Assembly (NCBI GenBank): GCA_965277595.1
Contig: CBDIDH010000002.1
Span: forward strand, 1,054,001 to 1,118,000
DNA length: 64,000 bases
Origin: CBDIDH01 sp965277595
GTDB taxonomy: Bacteria; Planctomycetota; Planctomycetia; Isosphaerales; Isosphaeraceae
Direction: 5' to 3'
Positions within the stretch are counted from its first letter, which is position 1. Every line of letters begins with the position of its first letter. Below the pieces are notes generated by a model. That model searched no databases. It saw only the letters and a list, made by a program, of their open reading frames with translations, and was not told where the DNA came from. Below are positions 36,667 to 44,962 of this stretch, in pieces. The translations under genes were made by a program, and so were the position numbers.

Positions 36667-36746
36667 AAGGACCGATGACCAAGGACCGAAGACCAAGAAA
36701 GGCAGCCGTGTTGTCATCGGTCATTGGTCATTGGTCCTTGGTCATT
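36667..36746. repeat. GACCNAN inverted-repeat element 7
   Basis: The left arm is at 36667-36696 (AGGACCGATGACCAAGGACC and onward) and the right arm at 36713-36746 (GTCATCGGTCATTGGTCATT and onward), with a very short loop of about 16 bases. GGAGAATTGCAAATTGC precedes it, similar to the GGAGAATGGCAAAGTC found before element 2. It lies between divergent genes. Confidence 0.85.
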
Positions 36747-36857
36747 GAAGTGACCGACTGTGCCCTCCTCCCGCCGGGACGTTTCTCTTGTCGCCGAAGC
36801 AATCGCCCTTCCTTCGAGAAACTGGCCCTGGTTTGACCGCCCGGTTACAACGGGAGG

Positions 36858-38369
36858 ATGAAACACACCCAAGAACGTCCGCACCCGACCCTTTATGAGA
36901 TCGACACGCGAGCCTGGCTTGACATGCTGGGCCGACGCGTTCAGGCGGGCGCGCCGCTGACGCTCGTTGAGGTTCCCGACGAGGAGCTGGACCGGCTCAA
37001 GGAGCTGGGGTTTGACTGGGTCTGGCTGCTCGGCGTCTGGACGATCGGCCGGGCCGGGGGCGAGGTCTCGCGGGCGCAGCCGGGCCTGGTTCGCCACGGT
37101 CGAGACCTCTTGCCCGATTATCGCGTTGAGGATCTGGCCGGTTCGATCTTCGCCGTGCAGGCGTATGAGGTCGCGCCCGCCTTTGGAGGCGCCGCGGGTC
37201 TGCGCGCGATCCGAAATCGGCTCCGCGACCGGGGCATGCGCCTGATGCTGGATTTCGTGCCCAATCACACGGCGCTCGATCATCCCTGGGTCGCCTCGCG
37301 GCCCGATTTTTACGTTCAGGGGAGCGAGGACGACCTCGCCCGCGAGCCACAGAATTACACGAGGGTGTCAACCGCTCGGGGCTCGGCCGTGCTTGCCTTT
37401 GGCCGCGACCCGTATTTTTCGGGATGGACCGATACGCTTCAGTTGAACTATCGCCACCCCGGCCTGCGCGCGGCGATGGCCGACGAACTGGCGCGAATTG
37501 CCGGACTTTGCGACGGCCTTCGATGCGACATGACGATGCTCTTGCTCCCCGAGATTTTCCTGGCCACCTGGGGCGATCGCGCCTTGCCCGCCGACGGCAA
37601 AAGTCCCGACGATGCGCCGTTCTGGCCGTATGCGATTGCTCGGGCTCGGGCCGTGAACCCCGACCTCTTTCTGCTCGCCGAGGTGTACTGGGATCTGGAA
37701 TGGGCGATCCAGCGGCAAGGGTTTGATGCCACCTATGATAAGCGACTTTATGACCGCCTTCGGGCGCTCGATGCTCCCGAGGTTCGCGGGCATCTTCATG
37801 CCTCGATCGATTTTCAGGGGCGTTGCGCCCGGTTCCTGGAAAACCACGACGAGGACCGCGCCGCGAGCACCTTTCCGGCCGAGGTTCACCCCGCCGCGGC
37901 CGTGATCACCTTCTTGACGCCGGGCCTTCGGTTCTTTCATCAAGGAGAGCTTGAAGGGCGGAAGCTCCGCGCCTCGGTGCATCTGGCGAGGCGTCCCGAC
38001 GATCCGACCGACCCGGCTCTGATCGCCTTTTACGGGGGCTTGCTCGCCGTTCTTGGCCGGGCCGAGCCGCACCTGGGCACCTGGCGGCTTTGCGACTGTC
38101 GCGAAGCCTGGCCAGGAAATCCGACCTGGGATCGCTTCATCGCCTTCACCTGGGACGGTCCTGGATCGGCTCGCCTGCTCGTCGCGGTGAATTACGGACC
38201 GACCTGGGGCCAGTGCTATGTCGCGCTTCCGCCGCTCGGCTCGGTTCGCTTCCACGACCTGACCGGCCCGGCCGTTTATGATCGCGACGCCCTGGAACTG
38301 GAAACGCGCGGCCTTTACCTCGACATGCCTGCCTGGGGATATCATGTCTTCTCGGTCGAGCCGCGTTGA
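36858..38369 (+). CDS. GH13 alpha-amylase-family glycosidase
   Basis: A 503-residue TIM-barrel enzyme of family GH13, which cleaves or transfers alpha-glucosidic bonds. All four conserved regions are visible: I, DFVPNHT (Asp132); II, GLRCDMTML (Asp224, nucleophile); III, LLAEVYWD (Glu275, acid/base); IV, FLENHDEDR (Asp331). The C-terminal beta domain ends AWGYHVFSVEPR. There is no signal peptide, so it is probably cytoplasmic and may act on glycogen, maltooligosaccharide or trehalose-type substrates. The start is ATG at 36858, but its GGGAGG sits directly against the ATG with almost no spacer, which is unusual. It is divergent from the giant fusion gene. Confidence 0.92.
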   Translation: MKHTQERPHPTLYEIDTRAWLDMLGRRVQAGAPLTLVEVPDEELDRLKELGFDWVWLLGVWTIGRAGGEVSRAQPGLVRHGRDLLPDYRVEDLAGSIFAVQAYEVAPAFGGAAGLRAIRNRLRDRGMRLMLDFVPNHTALDHPWVASRPDFYVQGSEDDLAREPQNYTRVSTARGSAVLAFGRDPYFSGWTDTLQLNYRHPGLRAAMADELARIAGLCDGLRCDMTMLLLPEIFLATWGDRALPADGKSPDDAPFWPYAIARARAVNPDLFLLAEVYWDLEWAIQRQGFDATYDKRLYDRLRALDAPEVRGHLHASIDFQGRCARFLENHDEDRAASTFPAEVHPAAAVITFLTPGLRFFHQGELEGRKLRASVHLARRPDDPTDPALIAFYGGLLAVLGRAEPHLGTWRLCDCREAWPGNPTWDRFIAFTWDGPGSARLLVAVNYGPTWGQCYVALPPLGSVRFHDLTGPAVYDRDALELETRGLYLDMPAWGYHVFSVEPR

Positions 38370-38440
38370 GGATCGCATGCCTTCATCTTCCGTTGCCCAT
38401 TTGTTGCCAAGATCTCCTGTTTTTATTGGGAGGTCTTCGC

Positions 38441-39046
38441 ATGCGGACGTTTTTTCGAGGCCGATCCGCCTTGCTGGCGACATCGGCGGCGCTTTGTCTG
38501 TTCACATGCGCGGGTTGCGTCCGGGAATCGACGGAAAACGGGGCGTCGACGTTTCGCTATGAATCATGGGTGCCGGTCTGTACCTTTCTCGGCTGCCTGG
38601 TTGCGATTCCCGCCGGTTGGATCATCCGGCGGAGGTCGAAGCGTTATGGATGGGGTCTGGTCGTGCTCGGGCCGCTGGGGATGGTCTTTCTGGCACCGTC
38701 GCTGCTGCTGGATCGCGTGATTGTGGACCGCGCGGGGATTCACTCGCGGACCGGGATCTGGGGAATGACCGCGGTTCACGACCTTTTGTATCAGGATGTG
38801 AAGGTCGTGAAAATAATCTCCGAATCGCGAACGAGTCGACGCGGCGGGAAGCAGACAAGCTCGTACCTGCTTTGCGCATTGAAGTCGGGCGGATCAGCGA
38901 AGATGCCGATTAATAACTCCGTTCAGCAAGCCGCCGCGCCGACGATCCTCAAGCATTTTGAAGCAGCCGGGGTTCCGATCGTCGATGAGAGGGGGAGTAA
39001 AGAAGTCACGAAGATGGCCCGATGTTCGCGATCTCGTCGAGAATAA
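38441..39046 (+). CDS. Hypothetical membrane protein with lipoprotein-like signal
   Basis: A 201-residue protein that I do not recognise. The N-terminus (MRTFFRGRSALLATSAALCL, then FTCAGC) resembles a lipoprotein signal with Cys near residue 26. Two hydrophobic helices follow (VPVCTFLGCLVAIPAGWII and GWGLVVLGPLGMVFLAPSLL), and then a soluble region of about 100 residues (LLDRVIVDRAGIHSRTGIWG and onward) that looks like a small beta domain. ATG at 38441 has a good site, GGGAGG, eight bases upstream. The gene and its convergent neighbour have weaker GC bias than their surroundings. Confidence 0.72.
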   Translation: MRTFFRGRSALLATSAALCLFTCAGCVRESTENGASTFRYESWVPVCTFLGCLVAIPAGWIIRRRSKRYGWGLVVLGPLGMVFLAPSLLLDRVIVDRAGIHSRTGIWGMTAVHDLLYQDVKVVKIISESRTSRRGGKQTSSYLLCALKSGGSAKMPINNSVQQAAAPTILKHFEAAGVPIVDERGSKEVTKMARCSRSRRE

Positions 39047-39128
39047 GAGAACGGTTGATCCTGTCGATCCGCTGCTTCCGTTTATTGGTGGACACCCAGG
39101 CTACACGAGTGAAGCTGGTACGACTGAA

Positions 39129-39548
39129 CTATGGTTCAGAACTGACTGGTATCCAGATCGCGCGCGGCAGCGACTCGCCACAGCCAGGGCAGAGCAAGGA
39201 GCGATTTCGCTCTCCGAACGTTGCCTCCCGATCGCACTTCGGGCACCGCGACAACTCAGACCCCTTAGGAATGGCTGAGACATTCGCCAGCTCGGTCGAG
39301 TTGACCAATAATCCCGCCACGAGACCGATCAAGACCCCCGCCGCACCGCCCAGGGTCATGAGTACGGACGCGATCACAGGCGCGAACATGAACAAGCCGA
39401 AAAGACCTGTGCCACACTCGGCTTCATTGGGGTTGGCCGACCCGCTGTCATACCTCGGCAGCATGGCCAGACATAGGGCAATGAAGCACACTTGACCGCC
39501 CAGCACTCCGAGGACAGAGCCGACCAAGGCGCTTTTCTGAAGACTCAT
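39129..39548 (-). CDS. Hypothetical membrane protein with C-terminal zinc ribbon
   Basis: A 139-residue protein with hydrophobic helices near residues 8-30 (VGSVLGVLGGQVCFIALCLA) and 48-82 (FMFAPVIASVLMTLGGAAGV), followed by a short zinc-ribbon-like tail with CPKC and CPGC pairs about 18 residues apart. The layout is that of a small helical membrane protein with a cytoplasmic metal-binding tail. No function can be assigned. AAGGTC about eight bases upstream supports the ATG at 39548. It converges on the gene at 38441-39046. Confidence 0.7.
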   Translation of the reverse strand: MSLQKSALVGSVLGVLGGQVCFIALCLAMLPRYDSGSANPNEAECGTGLFGLFMFAPVIASVLMTLGGAAGVLIGLVAGLLVNSTELANVSAIPKGSELSRCPKCDREATFGERNRSLLCPGCGESLPRAIWIPVSSEP

Positions 39549-39658
39549 TGGCGAGACCTTACCAGTCTGGTCGAGTGGGCACCCCCAACAATCAAATCAG
39601 CGTGGCGATGGGCAACGGCGTTGACGTCGTCCCGAAAGTCACTCAGAAGTGGGTTCGA

Positions 39659-41107
39659 TCACGCCAGAATCGGCCGGAGGACCTTGCCGGCGACGTCGGT
39701 CAAGCGGAAACGTCGGCCGTTATATTTATAGGTGAGACGTTCGTGGTCGAGGCCGAGGAGGTGGAGGATCGTGGCGTGGAGGTCGTTGATGTGGGTGCGG
39801 TCGACGGCGGCGGTGTAGCCGACCTCGTCGGTCTCGCCGTGGCTGACGCCCCCCTTCACGCCGCCGCCGGCCATCCAGACGGTGAATCCGTGCGGATTGT
39901 GATCGCGGCCGGGCTTTTGACCCTTCTGAGCGATCGGCAGGCGGCCGAACTCGCCACCCCAGATGACCAGCGTGTCGTCAAGAAGCCCACGCTGGGAAAG
40001 ATCGGTAAGCAAGGCGGCGACGGGCTTGTCGGTCTCGCCGGCAAACTGTTCGTGATTGCCTTTAATGTCGATATGTCCGTCCCAGGAGAGTTGGTTTTCC
40101 ATCCCGCCCGAGTAAATTTGCACGTACCGGACCCCACGCTCGATCATCCGCCGCGCCACGAGGCACTGGCGGGCGACGTGGTCGCATCGGGGGTCGTCAA
40201 GGCCGTAAAGCGTCTTGATGTGAGCAGGCTCGGAATCGACGTCGATGGCCTCGGGAGCGGCGGATTGCATCCGATAGGCAAGCTCGAAGCTTTCGATCCG
40301 CGCGGAGAGTTCGGATTCGGCGGCGTTCTGGTCGTGGTGAAGCTGGTTGAGGTGTTTGATGAGGTCAAGCTCGGACCGCTGGCCGCCGTCGGACATCACA
40401 CCGGGGCGTTCGAGGTTATCGATCGGCATTCCTCGGGGATGCAGATGTGTTCCTTGATAAACGCCGGGCAGGAACGCGGCGCCCCAGTTCGCGGCCGACC
40501 CCTTGGGAAGGCCACGGCCTCGGGGATCGCTCATGACGACGAAGCCAGGGAGGTTCTGGCTGATGCTGCCAAGGCCGTAGGTCACCCAGGAACCGACGCA
40601 GGGAAAGCCCATCCGGGCCATGCCCGTGTTCATCATGAAGAGCGCGGGGGAGTGGTTGTTGCTCTCGCTGAACATCGAGTGAACAAAGGCCATCTTGTCG
40701 ACATGCTGACCCAGGTTCGGGAAGATTTCCGAGACCATCTTGCCCGACTGACCCCTTGGCGTGAACCGGAAGGGGGACTTCATCAGGCCGCCGACAGCGT
40801 CCTTGAAGAAGCCGGTCGTATCCTTGAAGGAGGGGTCAAATTCGCGGATCGACTTGCCGTCCCACCGGGTGAGCCCGGGCTTGTAATCCCAGGTATCAAC
40901 CTGGCTGGGACCGCCGTTGACAAAGATCCAGATGACCCGTTTCGCCTTCGCCGGGGCGTGCGGAGTCTTTGGCGCCATTGGCCCCGCTGAGGTTGAGGAT
41001 GAAGATGACTCGGCGGCGAGCAAACCCTCGTCGTTGAGCAATCCGGCGAGGCCGAGCAGACCGATTCCGCCGCCGGCGCGGTGCAGGAGTTGACGTCGCG
41101 TGAGCAT
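39659..41107 (-). CDS. DUF1501 protein, Tat-exported (second copy)
   Basis: A 482-residue DUF1501 protein. The Tat signal MLTRRQLLHRAGGGIGLLGL begins at the chosen ATG (41107); a GTG at 41149 would add 14 residues upstream of it. Family landmarks are WIFVNGGPSQVDTWDYKPGL, ARRMIERGVRYVQIYSGGME, LVIWGGEFGRLPIAQ and RDHNPHGFTVWMAGGG. It is the partner of the DUF1549/DUF1553 gene immediately upstream (54 bases) and clearly distinct from the first copy at 15688, so the two pairs are old paralogues. Exported function as in the first pair. Confidence 0.94.
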   Translation of the reverse strand: MLTRRQLLHRAGGGIGLLGLAGLLNDEGLLAAESSSSSTSAGPMAPKTPHAPAKAKRVIWIFVNGGPSQVDTWDYKPGLTRWDGKSIREFDPSFKDTTGFFKDAVGGLMKSPFRFTPRGQSGKMVSEIFPNLGQHVDKMAFVHSMFSESNNHSPALFMMNTGMARMGFPCVGSWVTYGLGSISQNLPGFVVMSDPRGRGLPKGSAANWGAAFLPGVYQGTHLHPRGMPIDNLERPGVMSDGGQRSELDLIKHLNQLHHDQNAAESELSARIESFELAYRMQSAAPEAIDVDSEPAHIKTLYGLDDPRCDHVARQCLVARRMIERGVRYVQIYSGGMENQLSWDGHIDIKGNHEQFAGETDKPVAALLTDLSQRGLLDDTLVIWGGEFGRLPIAQKGQKPGRDHNPHGFTVWMAGGGVKGGVSHGETDEVGYTAAVDRTHINDLHATILHLLGLDHERLTYKYNGRRFRLTDVAGKVLRPILA

Positions 41108-41161
41108 GAGCGGTCGGCCCCTGTCTGGCAGTTGGTTCGTTCCTGTCACAAGATTGACGCA

Positions 41162-43414
41162 TCATTGCACGTAAATAAATTCGCTCATACTCATCAAAGC
41201 CTGACAGAGATCAACGCGCGCGAGTCGGTTCGGATCTGCCTTGCCCTCGCGGCGGTAGACGTCGGCCTGGCCGTCGAGGAAGGTGGCGGAGAGTCGCGAC
41301 TCGTCGGCGGTCGGCTCGCGGCCGAAGCAGAGGCGGTAAGCCTCGCGAACGGGATTCTCGGTCGGAAGGCGCGCGGCGAGGCCCTCGGCGGATTTGCGGC
41401 CGAGAGGGCTGTTCAGGAACATCAGGGCTTGCGGGGCGGTTGTGGTGATGGGACGCTGGCCGATGCTGACGAGGTGCTCGGGCCAGTCAAAGAGCATCAT
41501 CGTCGGGATAAGCTGGCTTCGCTTGATCCGAAAATAGACACTCCGGCGCGTCATGCTCTCGTCGAGCGAACCGGGGCCGAAAAAGGTCGAGTCGAGCCGG
41601 CCGGAAACGAAGAGAAGGGCGTCGCGGATCGGCTCGGCCTCCAGGCGTTGCGGAGCGCGTCGCCAGTAATAGGCGTCCTCGCGGTCAAGAGAGGCGCGGG
41701 CCTCGTCGGACTGGCTGTCCTGTCGGTAAACGGCGCTGGTGACGATCAGCTTATGCAGGCGCTTGAGTGTCCAGCCGTTGCGGACGAGGTCCAGCGCCAG
41801 GTAGTCGAGAAGCTCGGGATGCGTCGGCGGTTCGCCCTGGGCGCCGAAGTCGTTGGGGGTGGCGACGATGCCACGGCCAAAGTGGTGTTGCCAGAGGCGG
41901 TTGACGATCACCCGGGCCGCCAGGGACCCGGCGCCGAGGTCGGTATCGGTCAGCCAGCGTGCCAGGCCGGCGCGTCGGTAGCTGGAGCGCGTCGAACCGG
42001 TGGGGGGATCGGCTCGCCAGTACTCGGCGGCCTTGCCGTCGCGCATCAAGATCGGCAAGAAGCCGGGGGCGGCCTCGCCTTGCTTTTGCGCGACGTCGCC
42101 ACGGAGTAACTGGAAGGTCTTGGGGTAGAAGTGGGGAAAGCCGCGATCGTCGGCGTGGTGCTTGGTGTGGGGGAAGCCCTCGGCGGTGACCTGGATCTTG
42201 TCCCCTTTATCGCCGGTTTTGAGGCCGGGGGGATCGATCTCGCCGCGGATCGTGGTTGAGAAGATGGAGGCCATCCGGTAATAGTCGTTGCTGCGGATCG
42301 GGTCGTACTTGTGGTCGTGGCAGCGGGCGCAGCCGACCGAAAGGCCAAGGAAGGCGACGCCCGTCGTCGCGGTCATGTCGTCAAGCTCGTTATAGCGGGC
42401 GCTCTCGAATTCGGCCTCGGTTAACTGGGTCGGAAAGGCCCCGGCGCCGAGGAAGCCGGTCGCCGCGAGCGCCTGGGGATCGTCGGGAGCGAGTTCGTCG
42501 CCGGCAATTTGCCACTGGACGAACCGATCAAAGGGGATGTCGCGGTTGAGGGCATCGATGAGAAAATCGCGGTAGTGATAGGCATAAGGGCGGTCGTAAT
42601 CCTGTTCGTAGCCGTGCGATTCGGCGAACCGGGCGACGTCCATCCAGTGCCGTGCCCAGCGCTCGCCGTAACGGGGCGAGGCCAGGAGGCGGTCAACGAG
42701 CCGGTCATAGGCGTCGGGCTGGTTGTCGGCGAGGAAGGCATCAACGTCTTCGGGGGTTGGCGGCAGGCCGAGGAGGTCGAGAGAGAGTCGACGGATCAAA
42801 ACCCGGCGATCGGCCTCGGCGTTCGGAGCGATGCCTTTGGCGTCGAGCGCCGCGAGGATGAAGCGGTCGACGGGCGTCTTGACCCAGGAGGCGTTTTTGA
42901 CCTCGGGAGGCGCGGCGGGTTTGAGAGGGCGGAAGGACCAGAAGTCGCGGTCGGCGTCGGTCGGCGTCTCGGGGCGGGTGATGGCGAGAGCCTTGATCTT
43001 TTTGTCGGTCAAGGAGCGGTCATAGGGGGCGCCCAGCTCAACCCATCGGGTGATCCGCGCGATATCGGCGTCGGGGAGTTTGGGAGCCTTGTGGGGCATG
43101 TGCGGTTCCTCGGTGTGCGAGATGACCGCGATGAGCTGACTTCCCTTGGCCCCCCCTTCGATGGCTCCACTGTCGACAAGCGGCTTGCGGTCGGAGAGGT
43201 CAAAATCGCCTTTGGTCGCCTTGCCGCCGTGGCAGTCGAGGCAGTGTTTGACCAGAACGGGGCGAACCTGTTCCTTGAAGAGCGCGAGGCCCTCTTTCAT
43301 CGCCTCGGCGTGGTTGGCGGGAATCGCCGGTTCGTCGGCTCGCGACGATCCAGTGAACACCAGGGCAACCACGACCGCGAGTCGTCCGGCCAGACTCATA
43401 GGAGATTTCCGCAT
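41162..43414 (-). CDS. Planctomycete cytochrome c / DUF1549 / DUF1553 protein
   Basis: A 750-residue exported protein with signal peptide (about 1-26) and a cytochrome c domain with C58-L-D-C61-H62. DUF1549 follows (SWVKTPVDRFILAALDAKGI; second CxxCH in CARCHDHKYDP) and then DUF1553 (SLAARVIVNRLWQHHFGRGI; RRSVYFRIKRSQLIP). Unlike the copy at 12447 it has no LamG domain between DUF1549 and DUF1553, which explains the shorter length. It is the first gene of a two-gene operon with DUF1501. The shared order in both loci supports a conserved two-component extracytoplasmic module. Confidence 0.94.
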   Translation of the reverse strand: MRKSPMSLAGRLAVVVALVFTGSSRADEPAIPANHAEAMKEGLALFKEQVRPVLVKHCLDCHGGKATKGDFDLSDRKPLVDSGAIEGGAKGSQLIAVISHTEEPHMPHKAPKLPDADIARITRWVELGAPYDRSLTDKKIKALAITRPETPTDADRDFWSFRPLKPAAPPEVKNASWVKTPVDRFILAALDAKGIAPNAEADRRVLIRRLSLDLLGLPPTPEDVDAFLADNQPDAYDRLVDRLLASPRYGERWARHWMDVARFAESHGYEQDYDRPYAYHYRDFLIDALNRDIPFDRFVQWQIAGDELAPDDPQALAATGFLGAGAFPTQLTEAEFESARYNELDDMTATTGVAFLGLSVGCARCHDHKYDPIRSNDYYRMASIFSTTIRGEIDPPGLKTGDKGDKIQVTAEGFPHTKHHADDRGFPHFYPKTFQLLRGDVAQKQGEAAPGFLPILMRDGKAAEYWRADPPTGSTRSSYRRAGLARWLTDTDLGAGSLAARVIVNRLWQHHFGRGIVATPNDFGAQGEPPTHPELLDYLALDLVRNGWTLKRLHKLIVTSAVYRQDSQSDEARASLDREDAYYWRRAPQRLEAEPIRDALLFVSGRLDSTFFGPGSLDESMTRRSVYFRIKRSQLIPTMMLFDWPEHLVSIGQRPITTTAPQALMFLNSPLGRKSAEGLAARLPTENPVREAYRLCFGREPTADESRLSATFLDGQADVYRREGKADPNRLARVDLCQALMSMSEFIYVQ

Positions 43415-43755
43415 CGCGACCTCTTCCCGGTCTCGAAGAATTCCAGCAAGGTGGGCGGATCAGAAAACAGGCGGGCGGGCCGGCGGCGAGCGCATTGGGC
43501 TCGGCCGGATCGTTTCTCTCACGACCATGATGCCCAATTTTCGAGCCGGCCGCCAGTCTGTTCGGGAGCGGGTGGGGGTTGTTTCCTTCTCAACTGATGA
43601 CCAAGGACCAAGGACCAAGGACCAAGGACCAAGGACCGAGAAAAATTCGAAAACAGGGAGAATAGGCAATCGCTTAAGCAACCCATTCTCGGTCATCGGT
43701 CATGGGTCATCGGTCATGAATTGAGAAAGATACAGCCCTGGAGGGCGGGTTCTGG
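43415..43755. other. Intergenic region with GACCNAN element 8
   Basis: This gap of 341 bases between two minus-strand genes contains the repeat at 43595-43719. The remainder shows no recognisable gene or RNA. Confidence 0.6.
43595..43719. repeat. GACCNAN inverted-repeat element 8, AAGGACC variant
   Basis: The left arm starts TGATGACC and continues with five tandem AAGGACC heptamers ending in GAG (43595-43639). The right arm (43686-43719) is made of TCGGTCA and TGGGTCA heptamers. The GACC positions match between arms but the other bases differ, so pairing is imperfect; each arm seems to have expanded on its own. Confidence 0.85.
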
Positions 43756-44679
43756 TCAGCCTTGCGCGCCGAGCCAGTTCACGGCGTTGGCGACGATCAT
43801 GAGAGGGTATTCTTGCTGATACGTCGGGTACGTCTCGTGGCCGGGGCGGAAATAAAAGACCTTGCCCTTGCCGAGGGTCCAGAGCATTCCGCCGCGGAAC
43901 CATTCGCCGGTCTCCCAGCGCTCTTCCAGGATCACCTCGTCGGGCTCGGGAACGTGAAAGGGTTCATTGTACATTTCCTCATGCGGGATCGTGAACCCGG
44001 AGGCGGGAACGCCCTGGACGATCGGGTGTTCGGGCTTCAAGACGCGCAGATAGCTGGGCTTGCCGTCGTTGCGGTAGGCCGGGAAGCAGCAAATAGGGAG
44101 GTGAAGGTCACGCGCGACCTTGCCGTCGGGAAATTTGCGGGTCTGAACGTAAGGGGTGAGGCGGTCGTTATCGCCGGGAACCGTGTTTCGTTTCGGCGGG
44201 GGGATTTCCAGAGTCGAGGCGGAGGGGGGTCCAAGGCGCGCGAGGTCCTGGCGGGATCGCTCGTTCATGGCCTCGATGAAGGGGGTCGACCAGTGCGCGG
44301 AGTGCAGGGCGATGAGCGCGAGCTTGCCTTGCTTGATCCGATCGACGATCCGGATTCCGACCTCGGGGGCAACCTCGGCCTGGCGGACGTGGCCCCACCA
44401 GATCAAGACATGACAATCGCCAAGAATCTCGTCGGAAAGGCCCTGCGCGGGGTCGTCGAGGGCGACGGACTGGACCGAGAGGCCGGGAAGGGTCTTCAGA
44501 TGGTCGGCGATCCGGTTGCCCAGGAAGTTTTCATACGCTTGCTTTTGCGCGGGCTGACGCTCGTCCCAGACGACGACCTTGAGGCGAGGCTCGGCCGCGC
44601 TGGCGGAGGTGGTTGTCAAAAGCGTCGCGGCCGAGGTGGCGGCGGCGAGAAAGTCGCGCCGGGTGGGTGAGGTTTTCAT
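43756..44679 (-). CDS. ThuA-domain protein, Tat-exported
   Basis: A 307-residue ThuA-like protein (trehalose-utilisation family, class I glutamine-amidotransferase-like fold). The signal TRRDFLAAATSAATLLTTTS at residues 6-25 is Tat-type. The core begins LKVVVWDERQP and includes VLIWWGHVRQAEV, LALIALHSAHWSTPF and MLWTLGKGKVFYFRPGHETY. ThuA proteins are linked to sugar metabolism in bacteria, but the activity is not well defined. It stands alone between two GACCNAN elements. Confidence 0.92.
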   Translation of the reverse strand: MKTSPTRRDFLAAATSAATLLTTTSASAAEPRLKVVVWDERQPAQKQAYENFLGNRIADHLKTLPGLSVQSVALDDPAQGLSDEILGDCHVLIWWGHVRQAEVAPEVGIRIVDRIKQGKLALIALHSAHWSTPFIEAMNERSRQDLARLGPPSASTLEIPPPKRNTVPGDNDRLTPYVQTRKFPDGKVARDLHLPICCFPAYRNDGKPSYLRVLKPEHPIVQGVPASGFTIPHEEMYNEPFHVPEPDEVILEERWETGEWFRGGMLWTLGKGKVFYFRPGHETYPTYQQEYPLMIVANAVNWLGAQG

Positions 44680-44828
44680 TCGAACGGGCCTTGTCTGGGA
44701 GGGAGAGAGAGTCGGGCGCGGGTCTCGATCGAGAGACCCGTGGATCGACCGTTGACCGGCATCCTACACGGAAGGAGCCGGTGATCCCACACGCTGGCCG
44801 GGACGAACGAAGCGGTTTCCTTAACGAT

Positions 44829-44930
44829 AATGACCGATGACCAAGGACCGATGACCAACGGAAAAAATTGGGATCGCCAGCACGAAAGAGAGGCGTGCCG
44901 GGCCTTTCTTGGTCATCGGCGATCGGTCAT
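44829..44930. repeat. GACCNAN inverted-repeat element 9
   Basis: The left arm is at 44829-44859 (AATGACCGATGACCAAGGAC and onward) and the right arm at 44908-44930 (CTTGGTCATCGGCGATCGGT and onward), around a loop of about 48 bases. It lies between tandem minus-strand genes. Confidence 0.82.
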
Positions 44931-44962
44931 TTTTTCGAGGGAAGGCGTGATGTCGGAGCGAA

